The notes under the pieces are model-generated. The model saw nothing but the letters and a program-made list of their open reading frames with translations. It made no database searches and was not told where the DNA came from. This document shows, piece by piece, positions 18,801 through 26,543 of a stretch of 38,593 nucleotides of DNA (positions are counted from its first letter, which is position 1; each line of letters starts with the position of its first letter). Source of the stretch: an uncultured Lactobacillus sp. GTDB taxonomy: Bacteria > Bacillota > Bacilli > Lactobacillales > Lactobacillaceae. Both the position numbers and the translations under genes were made by a program. The stretch is taken from assembly GCA_945971245.1 (NCBI GenBank), contig CAMFOZ010000003.1, forward strand, positions 1-38,593, given 5' to 3'.

Positions 18801-20630
18801 ATAGACCATCGTAGCTTCGGCATATTCAATATCACCGAAACTGATTGACTTGATCCAAGCCCGGAATGGACGCAGGTTCATGTCAATAATACCGACAGAC
18901 CACAGGGCTGAGATAACAGCTAAGCCGACCAGCAGACTAAGTAAGCCGTTAACAGTCATCGCTGGAATGGTAAACATCGGGTTACCAACCATCGAGTACT
19001 TGTAGTAAGCGTACCGGTTAGAGTCAAACTTGGCGATCGTAGCGTAAGCACCGTAAGTTGGACCATCAATTGAGAAGTCCCCACCTTCAGTGTTGAAGTC
19101 AGTATTAAGCACCAAGAAGGTTGACTCATCGGTTAGACGGTCGTCACTGTTACTCCCAGCACCGCCACGGGTTGAGTAAACCTGTTCCATAGACGGCTGT
19201 TCCTTATAGTACTTAGCCAAATCCCCGGTGTTCTTGGCGCCAAAGATGTATCGGTCTTCCCAAGTCTGAACAGACGTTGCCTTGTACTTAGGATCTTTCT
19301 TCAAATCACCAACATAGTAATCACTCTTAGCTTTTTGGATACCGGATGGAGCAGGCCAATCTTTAACTTTCTTCCCGGTGCTTCCATCATATGAATTGTC
19401 AAAGTCATACAGGGTACTCTTTGGGAAGTTCCCACTTTTTACAAGTCCATCAATATCATTATTGGAGATATAGCCTAGGTAATCACGCGAGTCAAAAGTT
19501 TGAGAGAACAAGTAACTCGTTGCAATTGTACTGTTAGGAAATTTGGTCTGTGATGCATTTAACCCTTGGCCATATAATTGTCGGCCAATCTTGTCGGCAG
19601 GTTTAGACGGACTGTAAGGGTTAAAGTTAGGATCAACATAGTTCCCGTGGGTATTTTCCCCATTGCTGAAATAGCTATTGATTCCCTTGCCAATTCCACC
19701 AACAGTAATATCAAAGTTGTACTTTTTAGCCCAACTTTCAGTATCCATTAGCCAGCTGGCAAAGGTTGGATCCGTAGACGGATTAGAGTTATCCGACAAG
19801 GACGTAACATCTGACAAGACTGAACAAGACATACAAATAACAATTGGAATACCAATTAGTCCAAGAGCTCGTCCTAATGTCTTATGCTTATCCCGTTCAC
19901 TGACATTCGTACCGCCTCGACGCAAGGCCCAAACAACGGTGAAAATCATAACAGCAGTGAAGATCCAAAGACCCATTGAGATCCAGTTCTTAACGTTCTG
20001 ACTGTTCATTCCCATGGCCTTGGCCATTTGGTCACCAACCTTGGAGTAGCCGAATGCAGTCCCCAAGAGGTTGAAGATGTTGTACTGAGCAATAACGTTA
20101 ACGATCCCAGTCCAAAATAGTGACAAGATATCTACGAAGAACCCCAATATAACTAATGGAACGCCTACAAAGAAGTGAAGAAGTATATCAAGGATCTTAC
20201 TCATGCCATTGTTCTGCACCGAAATGTAGTTGTAGCCAGATAGGGTAGCCATAATTTCGGAGAATTTTCGAGCATCAGGTTTACTATCAGAGCCCTGAAT
20301 AATGTCGTCATAACTGAAGCTCCCTTGGTTACCACCATTACCCAGCATACCTACTAGGTGCTTACCGACAGTGCCTCCGCCGCCACTATCACTATTATTC
20401 TGTGACGCGTCAGTTGAGGCTTTGGCCAAATCTTGGCCATTGCTGTTAGACAGCAGGTAGTATTGATAAACACGAGAGAAATTAATATCATCCGCACTAG
20501 GCTTGTCCACAACGGTAAATGCTCCAGCAGCCAGGCCTAACAGTGCAATGCATACTACTAGTTTACTCGACAGAAACTTTTTGACTTTATTCCAAAACTT
20601 GGTTCCAGTTTTATTTCGTTCTGTCTTCAA
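15885..20630 (-). CDS. Giant VirB6/TrbL-like polytopic conjugation protein with long repetitive cytoplasmic tail
   Basis: Several TMs in the N-terminal half; C-terminal half has repeats of YxxLxxKxxxGxPLTPEEQxRLxxYxxxL; follows pilin gene. Confidence 0.7.
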   Translation of the reverse strand: MKTERNKTGTKFWNKVKKFLSSKLVVCIALLGLAAGAFTVVDKPSADDINFSRVYQYYLLSNSNGQDLAKASTDASQNNSDSGGGGTVGKHLVGMLGNGGNQGSFSYDDIIQGSDSKPDARKFSEIMATLSGYNYISVQNNGMSKILDILLHFFVGVPLVILGFFVDILSLFWTGIVNVIAQYNIFNLLGTAFGYSKVGDQMAKAMGMNSQNVKNWISMGLWIFTAVMIFTVVWALRRGGTNVSERDKHKTLGRALGLIGIPIVICMSCSVLSDVTSLSDNSNPSTDPTFASWLMDTESWAKKYNFDITVGGIGKGINSYFSNGENTHGNYVDPNFNPYSPSKPADKIGRQLYGQGLNASQTKFPNSTIATSYLFSQTFDSRDYLGYISNNDIDGLVKSGNFPKSTLYDFDNSYDGSTGKKVKDWPAPSGIQKAKSDYYVGDLKKDPKYKATSVQTWEDRYIFGAKNTGDLAKYYKEQPSMEQVYSTRGGAGSNSDDRLTDESTFLVLNTDFNTEGGDFSIDGPTYGAYATIAKFDSNRYAYYKYSMVGNPMFTIPAMTVNGLLSLLVGLAVISALWSVGIIDMNLRPFRAWIKSISFGDIEYAEATMVYALGIAATALTVTLVPSVLVNIFQAIAGMLGTLLTGNPANANSGGTTVVASEMLGTSYWVGFAFAVLGLVAYFYNWNGFRDKLIDLLLIPWEWARGKGQELEMSAGRETNSALMEGRRGAKNQLQRKRDLKNSLLEDISQNETGLGKGLNNLTHGAAGDRATKALEGRALRGDYALDNVGHDPFKTTKELTMDAIRNRGVSRRQAAREHGLAANVKSPESIARDFDKNATPDKALSDDNLMDKDGQMNSDNPYISPEDKKQMENVNGDLGKLADDGLKEAAILTGAAKGLTPKEQEQLDADHAMEDKVLGKEGAEDYRNLQHKLAQGKPLTPEEQARLDKYNHQLQAAQKGAEEDALGANAYKDYQQLKQKQANGEPLTPEEQKRLNQYEKNIQQAQADHAREVLGPKGYQDYQHLKAKQASGQPLTPEEQQRLDKYERKLKANPMSTKQALGATAYKDYQHLAKKVASGQKLTPEEQQRYDQYRKTMEAQGVNPDGLKGMDSLEQKAAPLLSDHEMEEENALQEQAGQILGNTGLQTYQELEQKVISGQPLTQDEQKQLDSFKKKLVSGGMKPAQIKKFNNLQSKSGNGLSVNQNKAYQTLMKQGAQASGMNAHSMQEFSQLSRKAAKGEITDEEKKKLANYTRRLEKHMKPEDVKRLRQLAGRRVTGRLDPKEMKQYQMLQDKHIMSTRGMANLSAGQRGQLEKFQMQRDDIVRQQAPAIMGKIQRYENMQGELSASQMNEYRSLKRQARVIADGAMQPTELKQYRRLNTLAHPRMANGTSSTMTRGEQAQYKNLRSKITSGMSSQERAEVNKLATQTQANAAQISDKKDKIIQNVQNTSHINAARQVALERAHKINQQLRAMHQATLNLSSHGTPRDAQQITDAYSELLSSSQSDPQLHQQVLSAAKGYYRDMKNFEFVAPGSIDTNGDGQINALDAGGYYGNHANGEDAKNYSSSMDKLRRKLDTDVS
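16400..17950 (-). repeat. Intragenic degenerate protein repeat (LTPEEQ-type units)
   Basis: Best units: DYRNLQHKLAQGKPLTPEEQARLDKYNHQL, DYQQLKQKQANGEPLTPEEQKRLNQYEKNI, DYQHLKAKQASGQPLTPEEQQRLDKYERKL, DYQHLAKKVASGQKLTPEEQQRYDQYRKTM. Confidence 0.8.
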
Positions 20631-20704
20631 TTTTAATCACCGCCTCTTATGGAAAAAGGGCGGCGTAGAAACGCCGCCCTTTCCCAGCTTTCGATAATTC
20701 GACT

Positions 20705-21034
20705 TTATCCAACAACGTTGAAGTCTGAACCCATTCCTTGGAAGAATGAACGCCATGCTACGGCTCCGGCAACAGCAACGAACACACCGCCGATGATACC
20801 GACAGCAAGTTCAATACCGGCTTTGACCCAGTCCTTGTTGTCACCCTTGAGGGCCATAACTACCCCCTTAATGGCAACGGCAATCAGGAACAAGCCACCG
20901 ATACCAGCAACAACAACGATAATGGAGTTGACGATTGCTTGGCCTTTAGCCTTAGTGTTCTCACCGCCAGCACCCATGAAGTTCATTGCATTGGCCATTT
21001 GAGTCAATGCGAGAGCATGAAGTTGAGTTAGCAA
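20705..21034 (-). CDS. TrbC/VirB2-like pilin subunit
   Basis: About 109 aa, two hydrophobic helices (IVNSIIVVVAGIGGLFLIAVAIKG; AGIELAVGIIGGVFVAVAGAVAW), first gene of the operon. Confidence 0.6.
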   Translation of the reverse strand: MLTQLHALALTQMANAMNFMGAGGENTKAKGQAIVNSIIVVVAGIGGLFLIAVAIKGVVMALKGDNKDWVKAGIELAVGIIGGVFVAVAGAVAWRSFFQGMGSDFNVVG

Positions 21035-21085
21035 AATGATTCGCCTCTTTTTTCTCTTTTTTTGAATAAATCCATTACTCTACTC

Positions 21086-21114
21086 ATTATACAAAAATTT
21101 CTCTGTAACGTTAA
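21086..21114 (-). promoter_or_regulatory. Promoter of transfer operon 1
   Basis: Minus strand TTAACG-17 nt-TATAAT upstream of the pilin gene. Confidence 0.65.
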
Positions 21115-21205
21115 AATTTTGCTAAATAAATTTCAAAGAGTAGACATTTCTTCAATTTCGTCTCACCTAAGGACAAAAAAGCGCGGTCATTTTCACACTC
21201 CGTGG

Positions 21206-21234
21206 TTGCATTTCTCAAATTAAAAGTGTAATAT
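21206..21234 (+). promoter_or_regulatory. Plus-strand promoter reading antisense across the minus-strand small RNA
   Basis: TTGCAT-17 nt-TAATAT. Confidence 0.5.
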
Positions 21235-21259
21235 CAAAGACGTAAAGAAAACGCAAGCA

Positions 21260-21372
21260 AAAGAAAAAACCTTCTGGAATTGCAGTTCCAAAGGTTTGCG
21301 ACTTACTAAACGACCTTAGTAAGATTTTTGGGCAACAAGCTAAATTGCGTCGCTAGCTTGATGCCCTTAACA
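21260..21372 (-). ncRNA. Candidate small RNA with three hairpins and an intrinsic terminator
   Basis: Minus strand: GGGCATCAAGCTA/TAGCTTGTTGCCC, CTTACTAA-GGTCGT-TTAGTAAG, terminator AAACCTTTGGAA-CTGCAA-TTCCAGAAGGTTTTTTC. Confidence 0.75.
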
Positions 21373-21378
21373 ACATTA

Positions 21379-21407
21379 AGTATACGGTATTTCCACGTAA
21401 TTTTCAA
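21379..21407 (-). promoter_or_regulatory. Promoter of the minus-strand small RNA
   Basis: Minus strand TTGAAA-17 nt-TATACT, with a start expected just upstream of the first hairpin. Confidence 0.75.
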
Positions 21408-21429
21408 GCAGAATATGCATAAATATGAT
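21402..21429 (+). promoter_or_regulatory. Candidate promoter of the large plus-strand RNA
   Basis: TTTCAA-16 nt-TATGAT; its -35 shares bases with the divergent -35. Confidence 0.45.
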
Positions 21430-21435
21430 GCTTTA

Positions 21436-22175
21436 TGAAAACTTAAAATCTGGAGTAACGCACCAGATAAAAAGTGGGCCAAAAGCCGATGTTGAAATCT
21501 TACTTAGCTCGTGTAGCGGTATGGTTTCGCATCGGCTTTTGTTTTGCTCTAAATGAAAATATCGCGTTAATGGCAGGAAGTGGTGTCCTGCTTATGCATT
21601 AGGGTTTTGCGGTCCCATCCACGACACCGGGGAACAGCGCACGGGATAGAGTTCGTTACTTGACTCGTTAATATCAACGTGATGCTAACGCTCCCAGGAC
21701 GCGTGGGAGAAAGTGCAGGGAGCTGGATACATTCAGTATTCAGTGTGGAACGCTAGGAAATGGTATCACCCGACCTACTGTCAACATGAGTTTTCATGGT
21801 TTCTCATTGATGTCCGCCCATTATGGAGCGGTTGCCAATACAAAGAACCACTCACCTAACAGAGATAATAGAGGGGCAGCAAGGTGCAAGGGCTGGCTGA
21901 GCTTAATTGGGTGCCATCGACGACGAAGAATTAAGTATTAATAAATTCTTCCATGATGGACCGTTATTGATGACTTGCAATCTTCTTAACGACTTTTTGC
22001 CCACTCCTAGGGTAAACTGTCTTGATAACCTGCAATCAGCATTGTTGAATGCCAAGCCAGACCCATATCAAACGGATAAAAAAAGCGCCTTGCTGACAAG
22101 CAAGACACACACAAAGAATGCACAGCAATGTGGACTAACACTGGAGCGATCATGTTAGTCCCATGATCGCTTTTT
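21436..22175 (+). ncRNA. Large structured noncoding RNA, ROOL/GOLLD-class candidate
   Basis: About 740 nt with no convincing CDS; stems AAAAGCCGATG/CATCGGCTTTT, GCAGGA/TCCTGC, CTCCCA/TGGGAG, CCATC+GAAGAATT/AATTCTTC+GATGG, TTTGCCC/GGGTAAA, CTTGCT/AGCAAG; ends in strong terminator. 5' end uncertain. Confidence 0.6.
22146..22175 (+). terminator. Terminator of the large RNA
   Basis: GCGATCATG-TTAGTCC-CATGATCGC-TTTTT. Confidence 0.85.
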
Positions 22176-22351
22176 CTGTACATTGATTATGATAAGCTGT
22201 TTTGATCTAAACGTCAAGAATTGTCCGCAACGGGAAATGTTGTTATACCAAGTGTTGTGCACGTTTCACAATATCGAAATACTAGAAAATTATCCATCAT
22301 AGATGCTTACATATCAATGGATTAAGTCAGTTGAATATCACCAAACATAAT

Positions 22352-22400
22352 AATAAGCAGTCCAAACTATCACTCATTATGATAATCTGGACTGCTTATT
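22352..22400 (-). terminator. Terminator of operon 2 (probably bidirectional)
   Basis: 13-bp perfect stem AATAAGCAGTCCA/TGGACTGCTTATT. Confidence 0.8.
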
Positions 22401-22415
22401 TTGTTTCGAATTCTA

Positions 22416-25400
22416 TTAATCAATGTATTCACAGGTGACTTGTGGACGTTCACGACTGTTAGTCTGGAAGTCAGCATTCTTAACACCTAAACGGAAGACA
22501 CCGTTGTATGGCAAGTGGTGTTTAACCCGATAGTCTAAAACATCAATAACAGCTGGCTTAATTTGTTGGTTAATATACCGAGTGATAGAACGAGCACCGT
22601 TAGTCTTAGCATCAGGGCCAATAATATCGTTGGCAATCATAACTGAGATAGGATCATCGTCACCATATTCAGTCTTTTCACCAAGGAGTTGTTGCCATCG
22701 AGCGTGGCTGTATGGATCAGGTGCTTGAATCTTGATAGAGTATTGGCCAGCATCCTTCATGTCATCAATAAAGCGTTGGATCTGACGGTGAGCAATCATT
22801 GCAATGGTCTTCTTAGCCAGAGGCAGGAATGGAACAAATAGGCTAAACCGTTCAAGGAACTCAGGCTTAATACCGTTGTTCCGTCCAGCGTCACCATTCT
22901 GCAAAGCAGTCCGGACAGACTGTTCTTGACGCCACCATGCGTCGGCAAGACGAGGGTTAAGGTGGTCAGGATCTTGTTGTTCGTGAACATGGAAGTTTTC
23001 AGCCAGTTGTGCAAAGATGTCAGCACCCAAGTTTGATGTAGCAACCACAACCGTAGAGTTGATTGAACGATCGATATTGTGACTGTCTCGGACAATACCA
23101 TCGTCGATCATCCGCATGAACGTATCCATAACGGCAATATCAGCTTTTTCAATTTCATCTAGGAGGATCAGTTGTTGCTTGTTAATCTGAACTCGGTCAC
23201 CAATGTAGTGCTGGGCCTCAATAGCTGATTCCTTAGTTACGTAATCACCACAGTTAATCATAATCATGGCGTCACGCCGGCCAAAGAAGGCTTTAGCAAG
23301 CTGTTTGGCAGTTTCAGTCTTACCAACACCAGTTGATCCAACAAAGAAACAGGTCATTAGTGGACGGTCAAAGTTACGTTTGGAGTACAGTGTAGATCGA
23401 ATAACCTCAGCCAGTTCATGCAGAGCCAGAGGCTGACCAATAACATGTGAGTTGACAACTTTCTCAACGTGTTCTGGAGTAGCCATTGTGTCGATAGCGT
23501 ACCCTTCGGCAGCGAATACTTTACGGATAACTTCGTGAGTAATAGCAATTGCCTGTTCACCTTTGGTGCGCAGAAATTCCTGCCGACAGTAACCGGTACA
23601 TTTATCCAGAATAGCCAGTGACTTAGCTGGGTTAGCCTGGTTTCGGATGAATGAGTCAGCATAACTGGCAATTTCATGGAACATCTTGTCACTGCAGTGG
23701 ATCTTGAATTTGATAATCTCATTGTCTGCTTCCAACCGGCGCTTCATGATATCAACCACTTGATCCAGCGTAGGCTGTTGCATGGCAATCTTACCGAAAC
23801 GACGGTCAAAGGCAAGATCTCCAACAATGTTATCACGGTATTCGTAGTCGGTCGTCGCACCGATGATTGGGAACGCCCCACGAGCTAATCCTTCCTTGAG
23901 GGCGTTCATAGCCGCCGAGGAGCCTTCTGTACCACTGGTAGGGCCATAGTTATTAAGCTTATGAATTTCGTCGATAAACAGGGCCATATCGAATTTGAGG
24001 TGGGGGTTAGCTTCGAGGGTTGTCTGCCGAATTTGACGCAGGTCGTTTAACAGGTCCCGCATCCGGGCGATAACGACATTCTCATCTAACTCCCCTAGTT
24101 TTTCTATGGCCAGGGAAACAACAGCCACCTTCCGAGGTGTCTGGTTCCGGTTATAGATCCATTGTTCAATCAAAGCGGTCTTACCAATACCGGCTTCCCC
24201 TAGCAGCAATGCTGAAGGAGTTTCAACGTTGAGCATGTTGGCGTCCAGCATCTCCAACTGGTCCTCATTACCCACATAGGTGTTGTTCCCCATCGGCATC
24301 TGATTCAAGGAGTAGTTGTACTTCTTACGTAGAACTGGTGGGATAACCAGCTTAACATTGCCCTTCTGCTCATCAATATCAATTTTGAGTGACAAGAAGG
24401 CTTGCCGAATGATCTCGTGAGAGATTTCTAGGCCTTGTGATGGGTCTTCAACGTGTAACATCCGGCAGTTACCGACACACTTATTCAAAATGTACAGGGC
24501 CTTAGCCGGTTGTGCCTGGTTATAGATATACGAGTTGGAGTACGTAACCAGGTCATCGGCGTTCCAATCACTGATGGTTGGAGTGAATTCCCCAGACTCT
24601 CGTAATGCGGTTAGCCGGCGCTTGATAATTTTAACCACAACATCTGGTTTTGGTTCCTTGATTTCAATCAGGGAGAACCGCCGAGCAAAGGCCGGGTCCG
24701 GTTTAATATTGATATTGTATTCGTACCTCGTAGTAGCACCAACTAATGGGAAACGGCCTCGTGAAGTTTCTTCCTTGAGGGCGTTCATGGCCCCAGAAGA
24801 TCCTTTTTCGCCACGGCTGGCAACCCCGTAGTTACTGAGTTTATGGATTTCATCGATAAAAAGAATCATCTGAAAGTCCACGTTAGGGTTAGCATCCCGC
24901 GTGGCTTTTTCAATTTCTCCAGCTGCTGAGAGCAACGTCCGTATCCGTGATACAACCAGATCACTGCCTAGCTCCCCTAGCTTTTCAATGTTGAGTTGTA
25001 GAACAGCTAGCGGGTGGCGAGTTTTACTACGGTTGTAGATAAATTGTTCAATCAAAGCCGTCTTCCCAGAACCTTCACGGGCCAGCAGCAGTGCAATTGG
25101 ATCAGGGTTGTAGAGAGCTGAAGCTAAGTCGTGTAGCTGTTTATGATATCCAATTAGGGTGTTATGGCCGGCCTTCATTTGGGTAATTGCGTGGTTATAT
25201 TCCCGGTCGATCCGCGGTGGAATAACAACCTTAACTCCAGAAAGTCCCTTGTCGATATCGATCTTCATAGACAGGAAGGCTTGCCGAATTACTTCGTGAG
25301 TAATGGCGAGCCCTCGTTCCGGGTTCCGTGAATGGGCTAGCCGACAGGCACCAATACACTTATTGAGAACGTAAATCGCCTTGGCTGGGTTAGCCTGGTT

Positions 25401-26057
25401 ATAGATATACGAGTTGGAATAAGCAACCAGGTCATCGGTATCTTTCTGACTGATTGACGGTACAAACTCCCCTGCGTCACGCATCCGGGTCATCCGCCGT
25501 TGCAGGATCAGAGCCATTTCTTGGTTCGTTGGTTCCTGAATTTTAATTACAGAGAACCGCCGGGCAAAGGCCGGGTCAGGCTCAATGTTGACCTGGTATT
25601 CGTATGGTGTCGTAGCACCGATTAACGGAAACCGGCCCCGCGAGGTTTCTTCCTTGAGGGCATTCATAGCCCCAGATGACCCCTTTTTGCCACGACTGGC
25701 TTCCCCGTAGTTACTAAGCTTATGAATTTCATCAACGAATAAGGCCATCTGGAAATGAGCCCCTGGGTTAGCTTTCAAGGTGGCCTTATAGATTTCATCA
25801 ACTGCCGATAGCAGTGTCCGGACTCGGGAAACAACCATGTTGCTGCCCAATTCCCCTAATTTTTCAATGTTAAGCTGAATCATAATCAGCGGATCGTCGG
25901 TCTTACTACGGTTATAGATAAATTGTTCAACAAGGGCCGTCTTCCCAGAACCTTCACGGGCTAACAGCAGAGCAATTGGATCAGGGTTGTAAAGAGCAGC
26001 TTCCAGATCGTCCAACTGCTTGTGATAACCAACTAAAGTATTGCGCCCTGGTTGCAT
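22416..26057 (-). CDS. Multi-module AAA+ ATPase: three ClpB/ClpC D1-like modules plus one D2-like module
   Basis: Walker A: AREGSGKTAL, AREGSGKTAL, GEAGIGKTAL, GSTGVGKTET. Walker B: FVDEIHK, FIDEIHK, FIDEIHK, LLDEIEK. Arg-finger-like FARRF/FARRF/FDRRF. True N-terminus probably extends to about 26157. Confidence 0.9.
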   Translation of the reverse strand: MQPGRNTLVGYHKQLDDLEAALYNPDPIALLLAREGSGKTALVEQFIYNRSKTDDPLIMIQLNIEKLGELGSNMVVSRVRTLLSAVDEIYKATLKANPGAHFQMALFVDEIHKLSNYGEASRGKKGSSGAMNALKEETSRGRFPLIGATTPYEYQVNIEPDPAFARRFSVIKIQEPTNQEMALILQRRMTRMRDAGEFVPSISQKDTDDLVAYSNSYIYNQANPAKAIYVLNKCIGACRLAHSRNPERGLAITHEVIRQAFLSMKIDIDKGLSGVKVVIPPRIDREYNHAITQMKAGHNTLIGYHKQLHDLASALYNPDPIALLLAREGSGKTALIEQFIYNRSKTRHPLAVLQLNIEKLGELGSDLVVSRIRTLLSAAGEIEKATRDANPNVDFQMILFIDEIHKLSNYGVASRGEKGSSGAMNALKEETSRGRFPLVGATTRYEYNINIKPDPAFARRFSLIEIKEPKPDVVVKIIKRRLTALRESGEFTPTISDWNADDLVTYSNSYIYNQAQPAKALYILNKCVGNCRMLHVEDPSQGLEISHEIIRQAFLSLKIDIDEQKGNVKLVIPPVLRKKYNYSLNQMPMGNNTYVGNEDQLEMLDANMLNVETPSALLLGEAGIGKTALIEQWIYNRNQTPRKVAVVSLAIEKLGELDENVVIARMRDLLNDLRQIRQTTLEANPHLKFDMALFIDEIHKLNNYGPTSGTEGSSAAMNALKEGLARGAFPIIGATTDYEYRDNIVGDLAFDRRFGKIAMQQPTLDQVVDIMKRRLEADNEIIKFKIHCSDKMFHEIASYADSFIRNQANPAKSLAILDKCTGYCRQEFLRTKGEQAIAITHEVIRKVFAAEGYAIDTMATPEHVEKVVNSHVIGQPLALHELAEVIRSTLYSKRNFDRPLMTCFFVGSTGVGKTETAKQLAKAFFGRRDAMIMINCGDYVTKESAIEAQHYIGDRVQINKQQLILLDEIEKADIAVMDTFMRMIDDGIVRDSHNIDRSINSTVVVATSNLGADIFAQLAENFHVHEQQDPDHLNPRLADAWWRQEQSVRTALQNGDAGRNNGIKPEFLERFSLFVPFLPLAKKTIAMIAHRQIQRFIDDMKDAGQYSIKIQAPDPYSHARWQQLLGEKTEYGDDDPISVMIANDIIGPDAKTNGARSITRYINQQIKPAVIDVLDYRVKHHLPYNGVFRLGVKNADFQTNSRERPQVTCEYID

Positions 26058-26165
26058 TTGAGTAAGGGCGTGATTATATTCTTTGTCGATCTTATCTGGG
26101 ATAACGACTTTTAAGTCACTATAAGCGCTAATAATTGTCGCCTGCTTTCTTTCTCATTAATGCTT

Positions 26166-26408
26166 CTAGTAGCTATCGTTAAGGCTTTCGTCTTCCAGAC
26201 TTTTCGTCTTTTCAGGACGAATTTCAGCGTTGTATCCAGCTTCCTTCTGCGTCTTACGCTTAATCTTAATTGGTTCGTAGACCTGCATTCCACTAGCACG
26301 AGCGGTCTTGTAAGCTTCGGCAACGCAGTCCAGAACCTCCTGCTGGCTAAGATCTGGATGGTCAATAAAGTGTTGGGTTAGCACTTTAACCAATGTCGTC
26401 TTGTCCAT
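26166..26408 (-). CDS. Small conserved-looking protein of unknown function
   Basis: 80 aa, good RBS, between the LPQTA gene and the AAA+ gene. Confidence 0.55.
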   Translation of the reverse strand: MDKTTLVKVLTQHFIDHPDLSQQEVLDCVAEAYKTARASGMQVYEPIKIKRKTQKEAGYNAEIRPEKTKSLEDESLNDSY

Positions 26409-26480
26409 GTCTGCTTCCCTCCCTGTTTGAAGTTACTACAAATATAATTTTAGCTTTTTTGGCACGAAATATAAACAAAA

Positions 26481-26505
26481 GGACGCCAGCGCTATGCTAA
26501 CGTCC
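26481..26505 (-). terminator. Terminator after the LPQTA surface protein gene
   Basis: GGACG...AGCGCTATGCT...CGTCC; minus strand continues TTTTGTTT. Confidence 0.6.
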
Positions 26506-26543
26506 CTTGTGATATTAACTGGATTTATCTTTCTTGAATTAAA

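Noticed and set aside
21481-21540. AAAAGCCGATG/CATCGGCTTTT stem as a terminator separating two transcripts
   Set aside because: Possible because of TTTTGTTTTG after it, but the 38-nt loop and downstream structured sequence fit better as part of the large RNA; left unresolved.
21907-22158. 83-aa plus-strand ORF inside the large RNA region
   Set aside because: No RBS or recognisable domain, and it runs through stable hairpins and into the terminator stem; likely chance.
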